Source of the DNA: an uncultured Ruminococcus sp.
GTDB taxonomy: Bacteria > Bacillota > Clostridia > Oscillospirales > CAG-272
NCBI GenBank assembly: GCA_902773455.1
Contig: CACYEW010000034.1
Span: 1-6,280 of the forward strand
DNA length: 6,280 nucleotides
Direction of reading: 5' to 3'
Below the pieces are notes generated by a model that did not search any database, was not told where the DNA came from, and saw nothing but the letters and a program-made list of their open reading frames with translations. The first letter of the stretch is position 1. Each line of letters starts with the position of its first letter. The position numbers and the translations under genes were made by a program. Shown one piece after another: positions 6,063 through 6,280 of the stretch.

Positions 6063-6280
6063 ATGCCGGACGGCTTCTTCTACCGCTTCATAAAAGCGAA
6101 AAACGTAAGATCGCAAAGATACAAAAAAGAGCTCGCGTCGAAAATATGCGGTCACAACATAAAATACGCGACCGTATCGCTCGGCGAATCCGGCGACAAG
6201 GTCATAGGCCGCGACTGCGCCTGCGCTTTTGACGACGAGTATTTCAAGATCACCTGCGGCGGCGATACGATATTCAGATC
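6063..6280 (+). CDS. Unrecognised small protein, N-terminal part (runs off window)
   Basis: An ATG one base after the glyQS stop opens a frame of 72 codons with no stop before the window end. I do not recognise the family. The first 30 residues are basic and aromatic (FFYRFIKAKN at 5-14, then RSQRYKKEL at 16-24) and would form a helix. Residues 33-72 look beta-rich with Gly-containing turns (SLGESGDKVIGRD, FKITCGGDTIF). Four Cys are present (29, 52, 54, 65), including a C-A-C pair. There is no signal peptide or membrane helix, so it is probably cytoplasmic. No good Shine-Dalgarno sequence is present at normal distance (a GAGG lies 18 nt upstream), so translation is probably coupled to termination of glyQS. 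Codon use is like that of glyQS, which supports a real gene. It could be a small nucleic-acid-associated or regulatory protein, but nothing seen proves that. Confidence 0.65.
   Translation, partial: MPDGFFYRFIKAKNVRSQRYKKELASKICGHNIKYATVSLGESGDKVIGRDCACAFDDEYFKITCGGDTIFR

Noticed and set aside
1..6280. Mobile element, CRISPR array or defence system
   Set aside because: No transposase, integrase, nuclease-like protein, spaced repeats or terminal inverted repeats were seen; codon use looks uniform across genes.

Overview
The window looks like chromosomal DNA from a low-to-mid GC member of the Bacillota, most likely an uncultured gut-type Clostridia. The evidence is the single-chain glycyl-tRNA synthetase with two Cys-x2-Cys zinc pairs, an LCP-family cell-wall protein, a lipoprotein signal, AAGG-type ribosome binding sites and sigma-A-like promoters in very AT-rich spacers. 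The taxonomic placement is inferred from gene content only. Genes are tightly packed. I see no insertion sequence, phage gene, CRISPR array, tRNA or rRNA.

Layout: positions 1-455 hold the 3' end of an unrecognised, Tyr/Asp-rich protein on the + strand, closed by a strong GCAA-loop terminator (461-482). Converging on it from the right is a two-gene minus-strand operon. It comprises a TraB/GumN-family predicted lipoprotein (3252-2284) and, 6 nt downstream, a polytopic DUF2079 membrane protein (2277-481). An AT-rich divergent control region (3253-3523) has a promoter for each direction, a GTAAACA direct repeat spaced 11 bp, and two abutting inverted repeats. To the right, a plus-strand operon runs: LytR-CpsA-Psr (LCP) protein (3524-4651), 12 nt, glycyl-tRNA synthetase (4664-6061), 1 nt, then an unrecognised small protein that runs off the window at 6280.

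How the genes work together: both operons that start in the central spacer begin with a membrane-anchored envelope protein. The LCP protein would act on cell-wall-linked glycopolymers; the GumN-like lipoprotein and DUF2079 protein are envelope proteins of unknown substrate. Glycyl-tRNA synthetase is a housekeeping gene co-transcribed with the LCP gene, with no T-box leader in front of it or in front of the operon. The points most worth a second look are the loss of canonical pocket residues in the LCP protein, the GumN-like/DUF2079 pairing, the repeats in the divergent promoter region, and the two unrecognised genes at the window edges. I did not find evidence of a clearly new multi-gene system.
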